Positions 1 to 6,660 of a stretch of DNA of 9,387 nt are shown here, in pieces. Each line of letters opens with the position of its first letter. Position 1 is the stretch's first letter. Made by a program: the position numbers and the translations under genes. The notes under the pieces are model-generated. The model was not told the origin of the DNA, ran no database searches, and worked only from the letters and a program-made list of their open reading frames with translations. Location: contig JAKLHL010000052.1 in assembly GCA_022710165.1 (NCBI GenBank), positions 1 to 9,387 of the forward strand, given 5' to 3'. Origin of the DNA: Bdellovibrionales bacterium. Its GTDB lineage: Bacteria; Bdellovibrionota; JAFGOL01.

Positions 1-1197
1 CACGATGGGTTTTTTGAACCTAAAGCTTGCGATGAAAAGATTAAGCCCGACAGGCGGTGTTAGGTAGCCTATCTCTAGATTGGTAAGGAAGATCACGCCT
101 AGATGCAGAGGGTTTATCCCGTACTCTTGGCCTATCGGTATTATCAAAGGCACAACCACCAGTATTGCAGAGAATATGTCCATCATGCATCCAACTATCA
201 AGAGGAACACGTTAAGCACCATCAAGAAAGCGACCTTGCTGGATATGTACATCTTTAACTGACTTACAAGATTTGCAGGCACTTCCTGCTCTATAAGATA
301 ATTGGTAAAGGCCAGCGCCATACCGATTATTACCATTATACCGCCGATGAGTATGGAAGCTTCTTTGATGACCTTAGGGAGCCCGCGTCTAAAAGACACT
401 TCCCTATATATAAAGACTTCAACTATCAGGACGTAGAATGCTGTTATTGCAGAGGCCTCGCTTGCAGTGAATACACCGCCGTAGATCCCCCACAAAACAA
501 TTATCGGCAGAGGTATTTCCCACTTTGCCTCTTTTAATGCCGGCCAAAGCTTAGAGAACTTAAAGCTTTGTCTTGGGACACCGCTGGACCTTGCATTTAT
601 CACGCCGTAGATAGAAAGTACTACAACCAAGAGTATGCCAGGCAAAAGTGTTGCCCGGAATAGATTATCCACAGTAAGGGTCAACCCTTCTGCAGAACCT
701 GAATATGCAGAGCCTGCTATTACAGCGTATAGGATGACTGGAAGGCTTGGAGGGAATAAAAGCCCAAGGCTTCCGCTTGTGGTTAAAAGTCCGAGAGAGA
801 ATTTTTCTTTGTAACCTTCTTTTAAGAGCACAGGTAAAAGCAAACCGCCAAGGGCGACGATAGTCACACCGGACGCCCCTGTGAACGCCGTAAAGAAAGC
901 ACAACTAAGAAGTGCTACTATTGGAACACCGCCGGGGAGCCAGCCAACTAAAGCCTTGCTTACATTTATTATTCTTTGCGGGGTCTTGCTTTCTGCCATC
1001 AAATATCCGGCAAAAGTAAAAAGCGGTATAGCCATCAAGACCGGGTTCGTTGCTATCTTATAAACCTCTATAAAGATGCCGGCGCCCATATCTCCAGAGG
1101 TGTAATATCCATAAATTGCCGCACATCCTATCATAAGGAATAGGGGAACTCCCATGAGGGCAGAAAAAACCATTAGGCCTATAATGACCCAGTTCAT
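1..1197 (-). CDS. dctM: TRAP transporter large permease (DctM/TatM), 3' end cut by window edge
   Basis: This is the large membrane subunit of a tripartite ATP-independent periplasmic (TRAP) transporter, which carries substrate with a sodium gradient across the inner membrane. I translated it by hand from the ATG at 1197: 399 codons stay open to the left edge, and the family usually has about 425-430 residues, so roughly 30 C-terminal residues are missing. Family marks are visible: FFTAFTGASG near residues 101-110, SGSLGLLFPPSLPV near 141-153, FTASEA near 243-248, and NLEIGYLTPPVGLNLF near 373-388, the last matching the conserved C-terminal sodium/substrate-site motif. The protein is hydrophobic almost throughout. 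Its start overlaps the stop of the small permease gene by four bases (ATGA), which is typical of translational coupling. It is the last visible gene of the operon. The family is certain; the substrate is unknown. Confidence 0.96.
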   Translation of the reverse strand, partial: MNWVIIGLMVFSALMGVPLFLMIGCAAIYGYYTSGDMGAGIFIEVYKIATNPVLMAIPLFTFAGYLMAESKTPQRIINVSKALVGWLPGGVPIVALLSCAFFTAFTGASGVTIVALGGLLLPVLLKEGYKEKFSLGLLTTSGSLGLLFPPSLPVILYAVIAGSAYSGSAEGLTLTVDNLFRATLLPGILLVVVLSIYGVINARSSGVPRQSFKFSKLWPALKEAKWEIPLPIIVLWGIYGGVFTASEASAITAFYVLIVEVFIYREVSFRRGLPKVIKEASILIGGIMVIIGMALAFTNYLIEQEVPANLVSQLKMYISSKVAFLMVLNVFLLIVGCMMDIFSAILVVVPLIIPIGQEYGINPLHLGVIFLTNLEIGYLTPPVGLNLFIASFRFKKPIV

Positions 1198-1703
1198 AGT
1201 TTTTCTTCCTCCAGCGGTCTATCCAATATAAGACTTGCGAGTATCCTTATGCTCATGAATAACAACGCTATAGGTACGATGATGAAAACCACCCAGGTGG
1301 GAACGCCTAAAAATGCTGTCATCTGGTTCTCTGATTCAAGGATCGTGTAAGTTATGGACGACTTTAGGAGCATGATCGAGATTATCAACGATGCTATCCT
1401 TACATAGATAAGTCTGAACCTTGAAAAACCGTGGGCCGTTATGAGCCTTGATATTACTTCTATATTTATGTGCCTTTCCCTTCTTGTTGCAAGGCTTGCC
1501 CCTGTAAAGCCTACCCAGAGAACCAAAGAGCGTACCATCATATCGCTCCAGTCCATGCCTGAGTCAAATACGTTCCTTAATATGACCTGAAGTGTTCCGA
1601 ATACCAGCATGATCATAAGCCAAAGGCTTAGGAACCAGCTTTCGCCGGAGGCCATTACAGCCTCTATCTTCAAAAAACTATTTCTTATTTTTTCTGTATT
1701 CAT
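1194..1703 (-). CDS. dctQ: TRAP transporter small permease (DctQ/TatQ)
   Basis: This is the small four-helix subunit that pairs with DctM and helps dock the binding protein. It has 169 residues, normal for the family. About four hydrophobic segments are visible (near residues 20-45, 52-68, 95-115 and 130-155). The DctQ pattern is present: VILRNVFDSGMDWSD near 40-54, an aromatic/basic loop, then TRRERHINIEVISR near 92-105, where the conserved arginines follow helix 2. The longest start (1703) overlaps the binding-protein gene by 26 bases and has only a weak Shine-Dalgarno. An internal ATG at 1655 (Met17) has AGAGG five bases upstream and would leave a 22-base gap instead, so either start is possible. 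The stop overlaps the dctM start as ATGA. The family call is firm; the exact start is not. Confidence 0.93.
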   Translation of the reverse strand: MNTEKIRNSFLKIEAVMASGESWFLSLWLMIMLVFGTLQVILRNVFDSGMDWSDMMVRSLVLWVGFTGASLATRRERHINIEVISRLITAHGFSRFRLIYVRIASLIISIMLLKSSITYTILESENQMTAFLGVPTWVVFIIVPIALLFMSIRILASLILDRPLEEEKL

Positions 1704-2676
1704 CTCTGTATTTTATTGCAAGGTCCAGTGTCTTTTGGTCGTAAAGTTTACCGACCAGCGACCTCCATACGTTCTTGCTTATCTCGTCGAATTTAACTAC
1801 ATCCTCTTTATTGAGCTCAACGAACTTTATGTTGTTCTTCTTTAAAGTGTCGTATGCCTTTTCATTATCTTTTCTTGATTCGGTCACAAGCTTCTTGCAG
1901 AAAGCGTCCGCATCCGTCTTTAATAGCTTTTGCTGTGCTGGGCTTAGCTTGCTGAAAGATGACTTTGTCATAAGTACCGCCCCTGTGGCGTTGGTTATCT
2001 TTAACGTCGTCATATATTTTGTTTTTGTGAACCACTGCATGGCTATAGCAGCCAGCGGCGAGATATAAACAGAATTTATAAGACCGGTCTGTAGTGATGT
2101 ATAAACATCAGTGACCGGCATTGGGTTAGGCACCACCTTTAACTGAACAAAAAGTTCCTTTGCAAGAGGATCGCCTTCCCACGCCCACATCTTGACCCCG
2201 CTCAATGCGGCAAGGGAGTCCAGCTTCTTATTAGAGAACATATTTACAAAACCGACCTCTGCCCAGCCAAGGAGCACATAACCTTTCTTGCCGAGCTCGT
2301 TTTCAAAGTATGGTCTTAACTTATTGCTTACGTAGTCAACTTCTTCGTAGTTCTCAAAAAGGCGGGGTATCTCTAGCACTCTTATTGAAGGGAGTATCTG
2401 CCCAAGTCCTACACCGGTAAAACCGGCGCTGTCGATCTTTCCCATCTTCATTTTTCTTATTACATCGAACTCATCCCCGCTGACTCCGCCAGGGAAGATC
2501 TTGAAAGAGAGAGCTCCTTTGCTTTTTTGTTTTATCTCTTCATTGAAAGACCTCATCAGGTTCATCCATGTGGATCCTTCAGGGGCGAGCACTGCAAAGC
2601 GGATGTCTTTTGCCTGCAGGTTAACGCCTGTGGCGAACAGAAAAATGAACGTCGAAAATAACAGGACCTTCTTCAT
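1678..2676 (-). CDS. TRAP substrate-binding protein, TatP-like, lacking the conserved Arg
   Basis: This is a periplasmic DctP-family binding protein that delivers ligand to the DctQ/DctM permease. It has 332 residues and starts with a classical signal peptide: MKK, a hydrophobic core, and likely cleavage after Ala22 (LQA|K). Family features in order: FAVLAPEGSTW near 27-37, GDEFDVIRKMKMGKID near 67-82, the PRLFEN segment near 104-109, and VYTSLQTGLINSVYISPLAA near 191-210, equivalent to the usual YTALQTGVVDG block. At the site where most TRAP binding proteins carry the carboxylate-binding Arg (GLKIRVP-type motif), this one reads GVKMWAW (160-166), with Trp164 in the Arg position. The start has GGAG spaced well upstream. 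The gene follows tatT by nine bases, and the neighbouring TatT lipoprotein makes a TatP role likely. The ligand is unknown; the missing Arg argues against a simple carboxylate. Confidence 0.93.
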   Translation of the reverse strand: MKKVLLFSTFIFLFATGVNLQAKDIRFAVLAPEGSTWMNLMRSFNEEIKQKSKGALSFKIFPGGVSGDEFDVIRKMKMGKIDSAGFTGVGLGQILPSIRVLEIPRLFENYEEVDYVSNKLRPYFENELGKKGYVLLGWAEVGFVNMFSNKKLDSLAALSGVKMWAWEGDPLAKELFVQLKVVPNPMPVTDVYTSLQTGLINSVYISPLAAIAMQWFTKTKYMTTLKITNATGAVLMTKSSFSKLSPAQQKLLKTDADAFCKKLVTESRKDNEKAYDTLKKNNIKFVELNKEDVVKFDEISKNVWRSLVGKLYDQKTLDLAIKYRDEYRKNKK

Positions 2677-2685
2677 TGGTTCTCC

Positions 2686-3603
2686 TTATTCCTCTACGAA
2701 GAGTTCAGAAATGGAAGCTTTTATTTGTGGTGTCTTAAGTTTTACGGCGTTGTTGATAAGCACTACATCACCCTCGCCAAGAGGGGCCTTTTGTATCTCG
2801 TCAACAAGTCTTGCGAAAAGTTTTTTATCTTGAAGCGCAGGGGCGCAGTACTGTGCATATAAGAGCTGGACTATAAGGAATTTCCTCTCAGATATCTTTA
2901 GGGCTTCTTCCATAAGGGCCGCGCCGTCTTGCGGTTTTCCGCCAAGCATCTTTGGCATAGAGCATTCTATGACTCCCTTCAGCGCCAAAGGAGCACCGTG
3001 GAAGTATGACTTCTTAAGTTCTATTGTCCTGTCCAGCAGGGCCTTTATCTTTGGCAGTTCTATGAGCCTGTCAGAAGAGGTCCTGTTGGCGTTCACCAAA
3101 AGCGCCCAGTTAAAAGAGGTCCAGAACAAGACCTCTTCATCCTTTATAAGATCAAGCTCGTTCTCGAGCAGGTCAAGATCATTAGTATCAAGCGCTCTTT
3201 TTATTATTACGTCGTCATTTAAGACAGATAATCCATATTTAAGTCCACGCGAATAGAACTCGTTCATCCTGGCCCCTATCCTAAGGCTTTTTTCTTTGTC
3301 CCTGGGGGAGTTCACGAGTTCAGTATCAAGGAACACATAGCTGTAGCCGCCGTAAGCCTGTGCCAGCAGCATCCTTATGTCATCGCTGGTGGGCGCAGCC
3401 TTGTAGAAAACCTCTATAAGTTTTATGTTCGATTCAAGGGCGTTCCTTGCCAGCTCGTAGTCACTTTCCTCGTAAAAGGCGCCAATACCGCTTTTTACGG
3501 TGTCACCAACAAGCTCGACGGTAAGTTTAGAGGTACTGCATCCAAAAAGTGACAGCAATGTAACACTTATGATAAGGCTAAAGAAAATGGTTGGTTTCTT
3601 CAT
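2686..3603 (-). CDS. tatT: TatT-family TPR-like lipoprotein of a TPAT transporter
   Basis: I recognise this 305-residue protein as the TRAP-associated TatT component, the family of Treponema pallidum Tp0956. Those proteins are built of degenerate tetratricopeptide-like helical hairpins, form a trimer, and bind the TatP binding protein. The N-terminus is a lipoprotein signal: MKK, a hydrophobic stretch, then LFGC with Cys22 as the lipidated residue. The mature part is all-helical in character, with family-like segments at YEESDYELARNALESNIKLIE near 44-64 and DIRMLLAQAYGGYSYVFL near 75-92. It is the first gene of the operon and its stop lies just upstream of the binding-protein Shine-Dalgarno. 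There is no recognisable Shine-Dalgarno before its own ATG, but the signal peptide fixes this start. The role, inferred from the family, is to hold or concentrate ligand in the periplasm for the TRAP permease. Confidence 0.9.
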   Translation of the reverse strand: MKKPTIFFSLIISVTLLSLFGCSTSKLTVELVGDTVKSGIGAFYEESDYELARNALESNIKLIEVFYKAAPTSDDIRMLLAQAYGGYSYVFLDTELVNSPRDKEKSLRIGARMNEFYSRGLKYGLSVLNDDVIIKRALDTNDLDLLENELDLIKDEEVLFWTSFNWALLVNANRTSSDRLIELPKIKALLDRTIELKKSYFHGAPLALKGVIECSMPKMLGGKPQDGAALMEEALKISERKFLIVQLLYAQYCAPALQDKKLFARLVDEIQKAPLGEGDVVLINNAVKLKTPQIKASISELFVEE

Positions 3604-3610
3604 ATGTAAT

Positions 3611-3639
3611 TATTTATAAAGGTTTTTTGATATTTACAA
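3611..3639 (-). promoter_or_regulatory. Weak candidate promoter for the tatT operon
   Basis: Read on the minus strand, TTGTAA (3634-3639) could be a -35. Either TATAAA (3613-3618, spacer 15) or TAAATA (3611-3616, spacer 17) could be the -10. Transcription would then begin within a few bases of the tatT ATG at 3603, which fits the absence of a Shine-Dalgarno there. The region is AT-rich, so such matches arise easily by chance. Confidence 0.25.
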
Positions 3640-3690
3640 GAAGCTTTTAGCCGGTTTTATGGAAATGTTAATTTTTTGTGAATTTATTAT

Positions 3691-3718
3691 TTGAAATAAA
3701 AGGACTTTGTGCTACAAA
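3691..3718 (+). promoter_or_regulatory. Candidate extended -10 promoter for POT1
   Basis: TTGAAA (3691-3696) and TACAAA (3713-3718) are separated by 16 bases, and TG at 3710-3711 gives an extended -10 element. A start near 3725 would leave a leader of about 85 bases before the POT1 ATG. This is a visual match to the sigma-70 consensus, not a measured promoter. Confidence 0.4.
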
Positions 3719-3735
3719 AAAACCTGATTGTAGAG

Positions 3736-3795
3736 ATGAAAGCTGTTGTTACGGGCCAAATGCAGTTCGATCTCGACGTTAAATTCAATGTCTAG
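3736..3795 (+). other. Possible 19-codon leader ORF ahead of POT1
   Basis: An ATG at 3736 opens a 19-codon frame (MKAVVTGQMQFDLDVKFNV) whose TAG stop at 3793-3795 overlaps the AGGAGG Shine-Dalgarno of POT1. The frame is also open upstream to a GTG at 3709 preceded by AAAGGA, but that start would lie ahead of the predicted transcription start. If translated, it could couple ribosome traffic to POT1. A frame this short is easily a chance event and no family is recognised. Confidence 0.15.
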
Positions 3796-3799
3796 GAGG
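3794..3799 (+). promoter_or_regulatory. Shine-Dalgarno of POT1
   Basis: A full AGGAGG lies ten bases before the ATG at 3810 and fixes the start of POT1. Confidence 0.85.
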
Positions 3800-3809
3800 A
3801 ACTAATCAA

Positions 3810-5150
3810 ATGCAGGTTAAGGAAGGACACCCAAAAGGTCTCTACTTGTGCTTTTCTGTGGAGATGTGGGAGAGATTTAGCTTCTATGGAATGAGAGCTC
3901 TTCTTGTTCTTTTCATGACCAAGTACCTTTTGCTCAACACGGAAAAGGCCGGCAACATCTATGGTGCTTACTTGGGACTAGTCTATTTGTCTCCGCTCAT
4001 CGGTGGTTACATATCAGACAGGTATTGGGGCCAGAATAAATCCATTATATTCGGTGGAATAGTAATGGCTATCGGACAGGCGTTCCTTGCGGCTGTTTCT
4101 TTTATGAGCCCAGAAATAGTCACTAACAACATGTGGCTTACTTATTATCCGGCGCTTGGCGTCATAATACTTGGCTGCGGATTTATTAAGGCGAACATAT
4201 CAACTGCGGTTGGTACATTGTACGGTAAGAACGATCCTAGAAGGGACGGCGCATACACCATATTCTATATGGGTATAAACCTTGGAGCTATGCTTGCTCC
4301 TCTCGTTTGCGGAACCCTTGGAGAAAAATACGGATGGGGTTACGGTTTTGCATCGGCTGCTGTTCTAATGGCGCTTGGTGTAGTTAACTACGTTATGTGG
4401 AATAAAAAGCTTCTTCCGGATGCTGTGTTCCACCCAGCTGGCGCCAAGAAGGTTAATGAGGATGGTTCTCTGCAGAAGCACGAACCATTGACCGCAGAGG
4501 AAAAACAGCGCGTTGCAGTTATCTTCATAATGGCTTTCTTTGTAATATTCTTCTGGTCGGCTTTTGAACAGGCAGGAAGCTCTTTAACGCTTTTTGCTGA
4601 TCGTTCTACTGACAGAGTATTGCACATATTTGGTTACGCATGGGAAGTTCCTACAACTTACTTCCAGTCGCTGAACCCACTCTTTATATTTGTTCTTGCT
4701 CCTGTTTTCAGCAAGCTTTGGGTATGGATGGCCAAGAGGAACGTAGAGCCTACAACCCCTCACAAGTTCGTATGGGGCTTGGGACTTTTATCACTTGGTT
4801 TTGTTGTGATGGCTTATACAGCGTCATTGGTAAGCGGCGGTAACAAAGTTAACATGATACTTCTTGTGCTTGTTTACCTCTTGCACACCCTCGGTGAACT
4901 TTGCTTGTCACCAGTCGGGCTTTCTATGGTCACAAAACTTTCACCTGCAAGGTTCGGTTCCTTGATGATGGGAGTTTGGTTCGGCGCTATATTCGTCGCT
5001 AACTTTACAGGCGGATGGTTCGCTGGAAAATATGACTCTATGTCTATCGTGACTTTCTTTACCATCCTTGTGATATCATCTGGTGCGGCAGCTGTGTTGC
5101 TGTTGTTCCTTGCTAAACCTATCAAGAGATGGATGCATGGAATACATTAG
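3810..5150 (+). CDS. Proton-dependent oligopeptide transporter 1 (POT/PTR2, MFS)
   Basis: This is an inner-membrane proton symporter for di- and tripeptides (POT family). It has 446 residues and is hydrophobic throughout, with about twelve membrane segments. The proton-coupling set is complete: the E1xxE2R motif as E18-x-x-E21-R22 in helix 1 (EMWERFSFYG), the helix-4 lysine K127 (GFIKANIS), the PTR2 signature IFYMGINLGA near 151-160, the helix-7 block FWSAFEQAGSSL near 248-259, and the helix-10 glutamate E363 (LGELCLSPVG). The linker between helices 6 and 7 (about residues 198-233) is hydrophilic and lacks the two extra helices HA/HB of E. coli DtpA-type POTs, which explains the short length. 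It has a strong Shine-Dalgarno and is followed by a hairpin terminator. It is the best conserved of three tandem paralogues. Exact peptide preference cannot be read from sequence. Confidence 0.96.
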   Translation: MQVKEGHPKGLYLCFSVEMWERFSFYGMRALLVLFMTKYLLLNTEKAGNIYGAYLGLVYLSPLIGGYISDRYWGQNKSIIFGGIVMAIGQAFLAAVSFMSPEIVTNNMWLTYYPALGVIILGCGFIKANISTAVGTLYGKNDPRRDGAYTIFYMGINLGAMLAPLVCGTLGEKYGWGYGFASAAVLMALGVVNYVMWNKKLLPDAVFHPAGAKKVNEDGSLQKHEPLTAEEKQRVAVIFIMAFFVIFFWSAFEQAGSSLTLFADRSTDRVLHIFGYAWEVPTTYFQSLNPLFIFVLAPVFSKLWVWMAKRNVEPTTPHKFVWGLGLLSLGFVVMAYTASLVSGGNKVNMILLVLVYLLHTLGELCLSPVGLSMVTKLSPARFGSLMMGVWFGAIFVANFTGGWFAGKYDSMSIVTFFTILVISSGAAAVLLLFLAKPIKRWMHGIH

Positions 5151-5179
5151 TACTGTTTTTAGATCTTAGATATATTTTA

Positions 5180-5217
5180 GGGGACAGCGCCTTAAGGGGC
5201 TGTCCCCTTTTTATTTT
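5180..5217 (+). terminator. Intrinsic terminator after POT1
   Basis: GGGGACAGC (5180-5188) pairs perfectly with GCTGTCCCC (5199-5207), a nine-base GC-rich stem with a ten-base loop. It is followed directly by a T-rich tail (TTTTTATTTT). It lies between the POT1 stop and the POT2 Shine-Dalgarno. Confidence 0.9.
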
Positions 5218-5240
5218 ATGAGCCTTTAAGGAGGGCATTT

Positions 5241-6566
5241 ATGGCTGATCAAGTTAGGGACATGAAACAACCAAAAGCGATCTATTTTTTGTTCACTTTG
5301 GAGATGTGGGAACGTTTTAATTACTATGGAATGAGAGCACTGCTCGTACTGTTCATGGTGAATATCCTGATGTTCAGCACTCATACTGCTGGAAAGGTCT
5401 ATGGATGGTTCACAGGCTTGGTGTATCTTACTCCTCTAATAGGCGGTTATCTTGCTGACCGTTATCTTGGAAGGATAAAGGCCCTATATATAGGTATGTT
5501 CACGATGGCGGTAGGACAGTTCCTGCTTTCTTCAATGGCTTGGAACTTCTCAACATCGCTGTTCTATCTTTCTCTTTTCCTTATCGTTGCAGGTAACGGT
5601 TTCTTTAAACCTAACATGTCGGCAACTGTAGGAAGCTTGTACCAGGGTGCCAACGATCCAAGAAGGGACGGAGGCTTTACCATATTCTACATGGGCGTTA
5701 ACTTGGGTGCTTTCATAGCGCCTCTTATTTGCGGATATCTTGCTGTTAAATATGGTTACGGGTGGGGCTTTATGTCTGCCGGTATAGGTATGAGCATAGG
5801 TATATTGACCTTGAAGCTTGGAAGACAAAAGTTCCTAGGCGACAGCGGGCTTGCTCCAGTTAACGGAAAGTCAAAGAATGGTGATAGCAACAACTGTCAG
5901 CCTCTAACAAAAGAGGAGAAACAGAAAATAGCGGTTATCTTCATATTGATGTTCTTTGTAATATTCTTCTGGTCAGCTTTTGAACAGGCAGGAAGTTCCT
6001 TGAACCTTTTTGCGGACCAGTCTACTAACAGGAATATAAACATATTCGGTTGGTCTTGGCAGATACCTACAGCGTGGTTCCAGTCGCTGAACCCATTGTT
6101 CATAGTCATCTTTGCTCCGTTCTTCTCTAAGCTTTGGGTTAAGCTTTCTAACGCTAACCTTGAGCCTTCAACCCCGCACAAGTTCGTTTGGGGACTTGGA
6201 CTATTGGCTTTCGGTTTCGTATTGATGGTGCTGGCTGTTTTTGCTTATGAAAAATCAGGCCCTGTAAGCTCGCTATGGCTAATAGGCGTTTACTTGTTCC
6301 ATACACTTGGAGAACTTTGTCTGTCACCTGTAGGTTCATCAATGGTCACAAAGCTTGCCCCTGCAAGGTTCGTGGCTATGTTGATAGGCGTTTACTTTTT
6401 GGCTAACTTTGCGGCCAACCTCTTGGGCGGACTTTTCGCAGGAAATTACGACGCTATGGATCACAAGTTGTTCTTCATGATACCAGTGGCAACCGCTTCT
6501 GGCGCAGCTATCCTTTTATTGATACTTGCGAAACCTATAAGGAAATGGATGCACGGCGTACACTAA
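5241..6566 (+). CDS. Proton-dependent oligopeptide transporter 2 (POT/PTR2, MFS)
   Basis: This second peptide/proton symporter has 441 residues and is clearly a duplicate of POT1. All the coupling residues are kept: E21, E24 and R25 in EMWERFNYYG, the helix-4 lysine K123 in GFFKPNMS, the signature IFYMGVNLGA near 148-157, FWSAFEQAGSSL near 243-254, and the helix-10 glutamate E358 in LGELCLSPVG. The 6-7 linker (about 194-230) is hydrophilic with no HA/HB helices. The C-terminus (AKPIRKWMHGVH) nearly matches POT1. An AAGGAGG six bases upstream of the ATG fixes the start. The gene begins 33 bases after the POT1 terminator tract with little room for a promoter, and has its own terminator behind it. 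It probably differs from POT1 in peptide preference or affinity, by inference from retained duplication. Confidence 0.96.
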   Translation: MADQVRDMKQPKAIYFLFTLEMWERFNYYGMRALLVLFMVNILMFSTHTAGKVYGWFTGLVYLTPLIGGYLADRYLGRIKALYIGMFTMAVGQFLLSSMAWNFSTSLFYLSLFLIVAGNGFFKPNMSATVGSLYQGANDPRRDGGFTIFYMGVNLGAFIAPLICGYLAVKYGYGWGFMSAGIGMSIGILTLKLGRQKFLGDSGLAPVNGKSKNGDSNNCQPLTKEEKQKIAVIFILMFFVIFFWSAFEQAGSSLNLFADQSTNRNINIFGWSWQIPTAWFQSLNPLFIVIFAPFFSKLWVKLSNANLEPSTPHKFVWGLGLLAFGFVLMVLAVFAYEKSGPVSSLWLIGVYLFHTLGELCLSPVGSSMVTKLAPARFVAMLIGVYFLANFAANLLGGLFAGNYDAMDHKLFFMIPVATASGAAILLLILAKPIRKWMHGVH

Positions 6567-6590
6567 TTTTGTTTTGACTTAAATACAAGG

Positions 6591-6629
6591 CGGGGCGACA
6601 ATACTGGTTATTGTCGCCCCGTTCTTTTA
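6591..6629 (+). terminator. Intrinsic terminator after POT2
   Basis: CGGGGCGACAATA (6591-6603) pairs perfectly with TATTGTCGCCCCG (6609-6621), a 13-base stem with a five-base loop. It is followed by a short T-rich tail (TTCTTTT). It is one of the strongest secondary structures in the window. Confidence 0.9.
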
Positions 6630-6660
6630 CAGGGAGCTTTATAATTAGGGGAGGGTCCAT

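Larger units (their letters stand above)
3604..3809. promoter_or_regulatory. Divergent intergenic region between tatT operon and POT1
   Basis: These 206 bases separate two gene blocks read outward, so promoters for both must lie here or nearby. The left half is very AT-rich. An inverted pair AGGTTTTTT (3620-3628) and AAAAAACCT (3717-3725) lies near the two candidate promoters and could be coincidence or a shared regulator site. No RNA gene or terminator was recognised. The right third carries a short open frame that ends inside the POT1 Shine-Dalgarno. Confidence 0.55.

Noticed and set aside
665..1063. Short open frames on both strands inside the left end
   Set aside because: The minus-strand DctM frame explains this stretch fully with conserved motifs.
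1609..2068. Plus-strand open frames across the TRAP small permease and binding-protein genes
   Set aside because: Their hydrophobic appearance comes from reading Lys/Glu-rich and membrane codons on the reverse strand; the minus-strand genes are unambiguous.
6640..6645. Perfect TATAAT just upstream of POT3
   Set aside because: A start here would begin within the Shine-Dalgarno, and the -35 position falls in the GC-rich terminator stem with no match, so it is unlikely to be a functional promoter.
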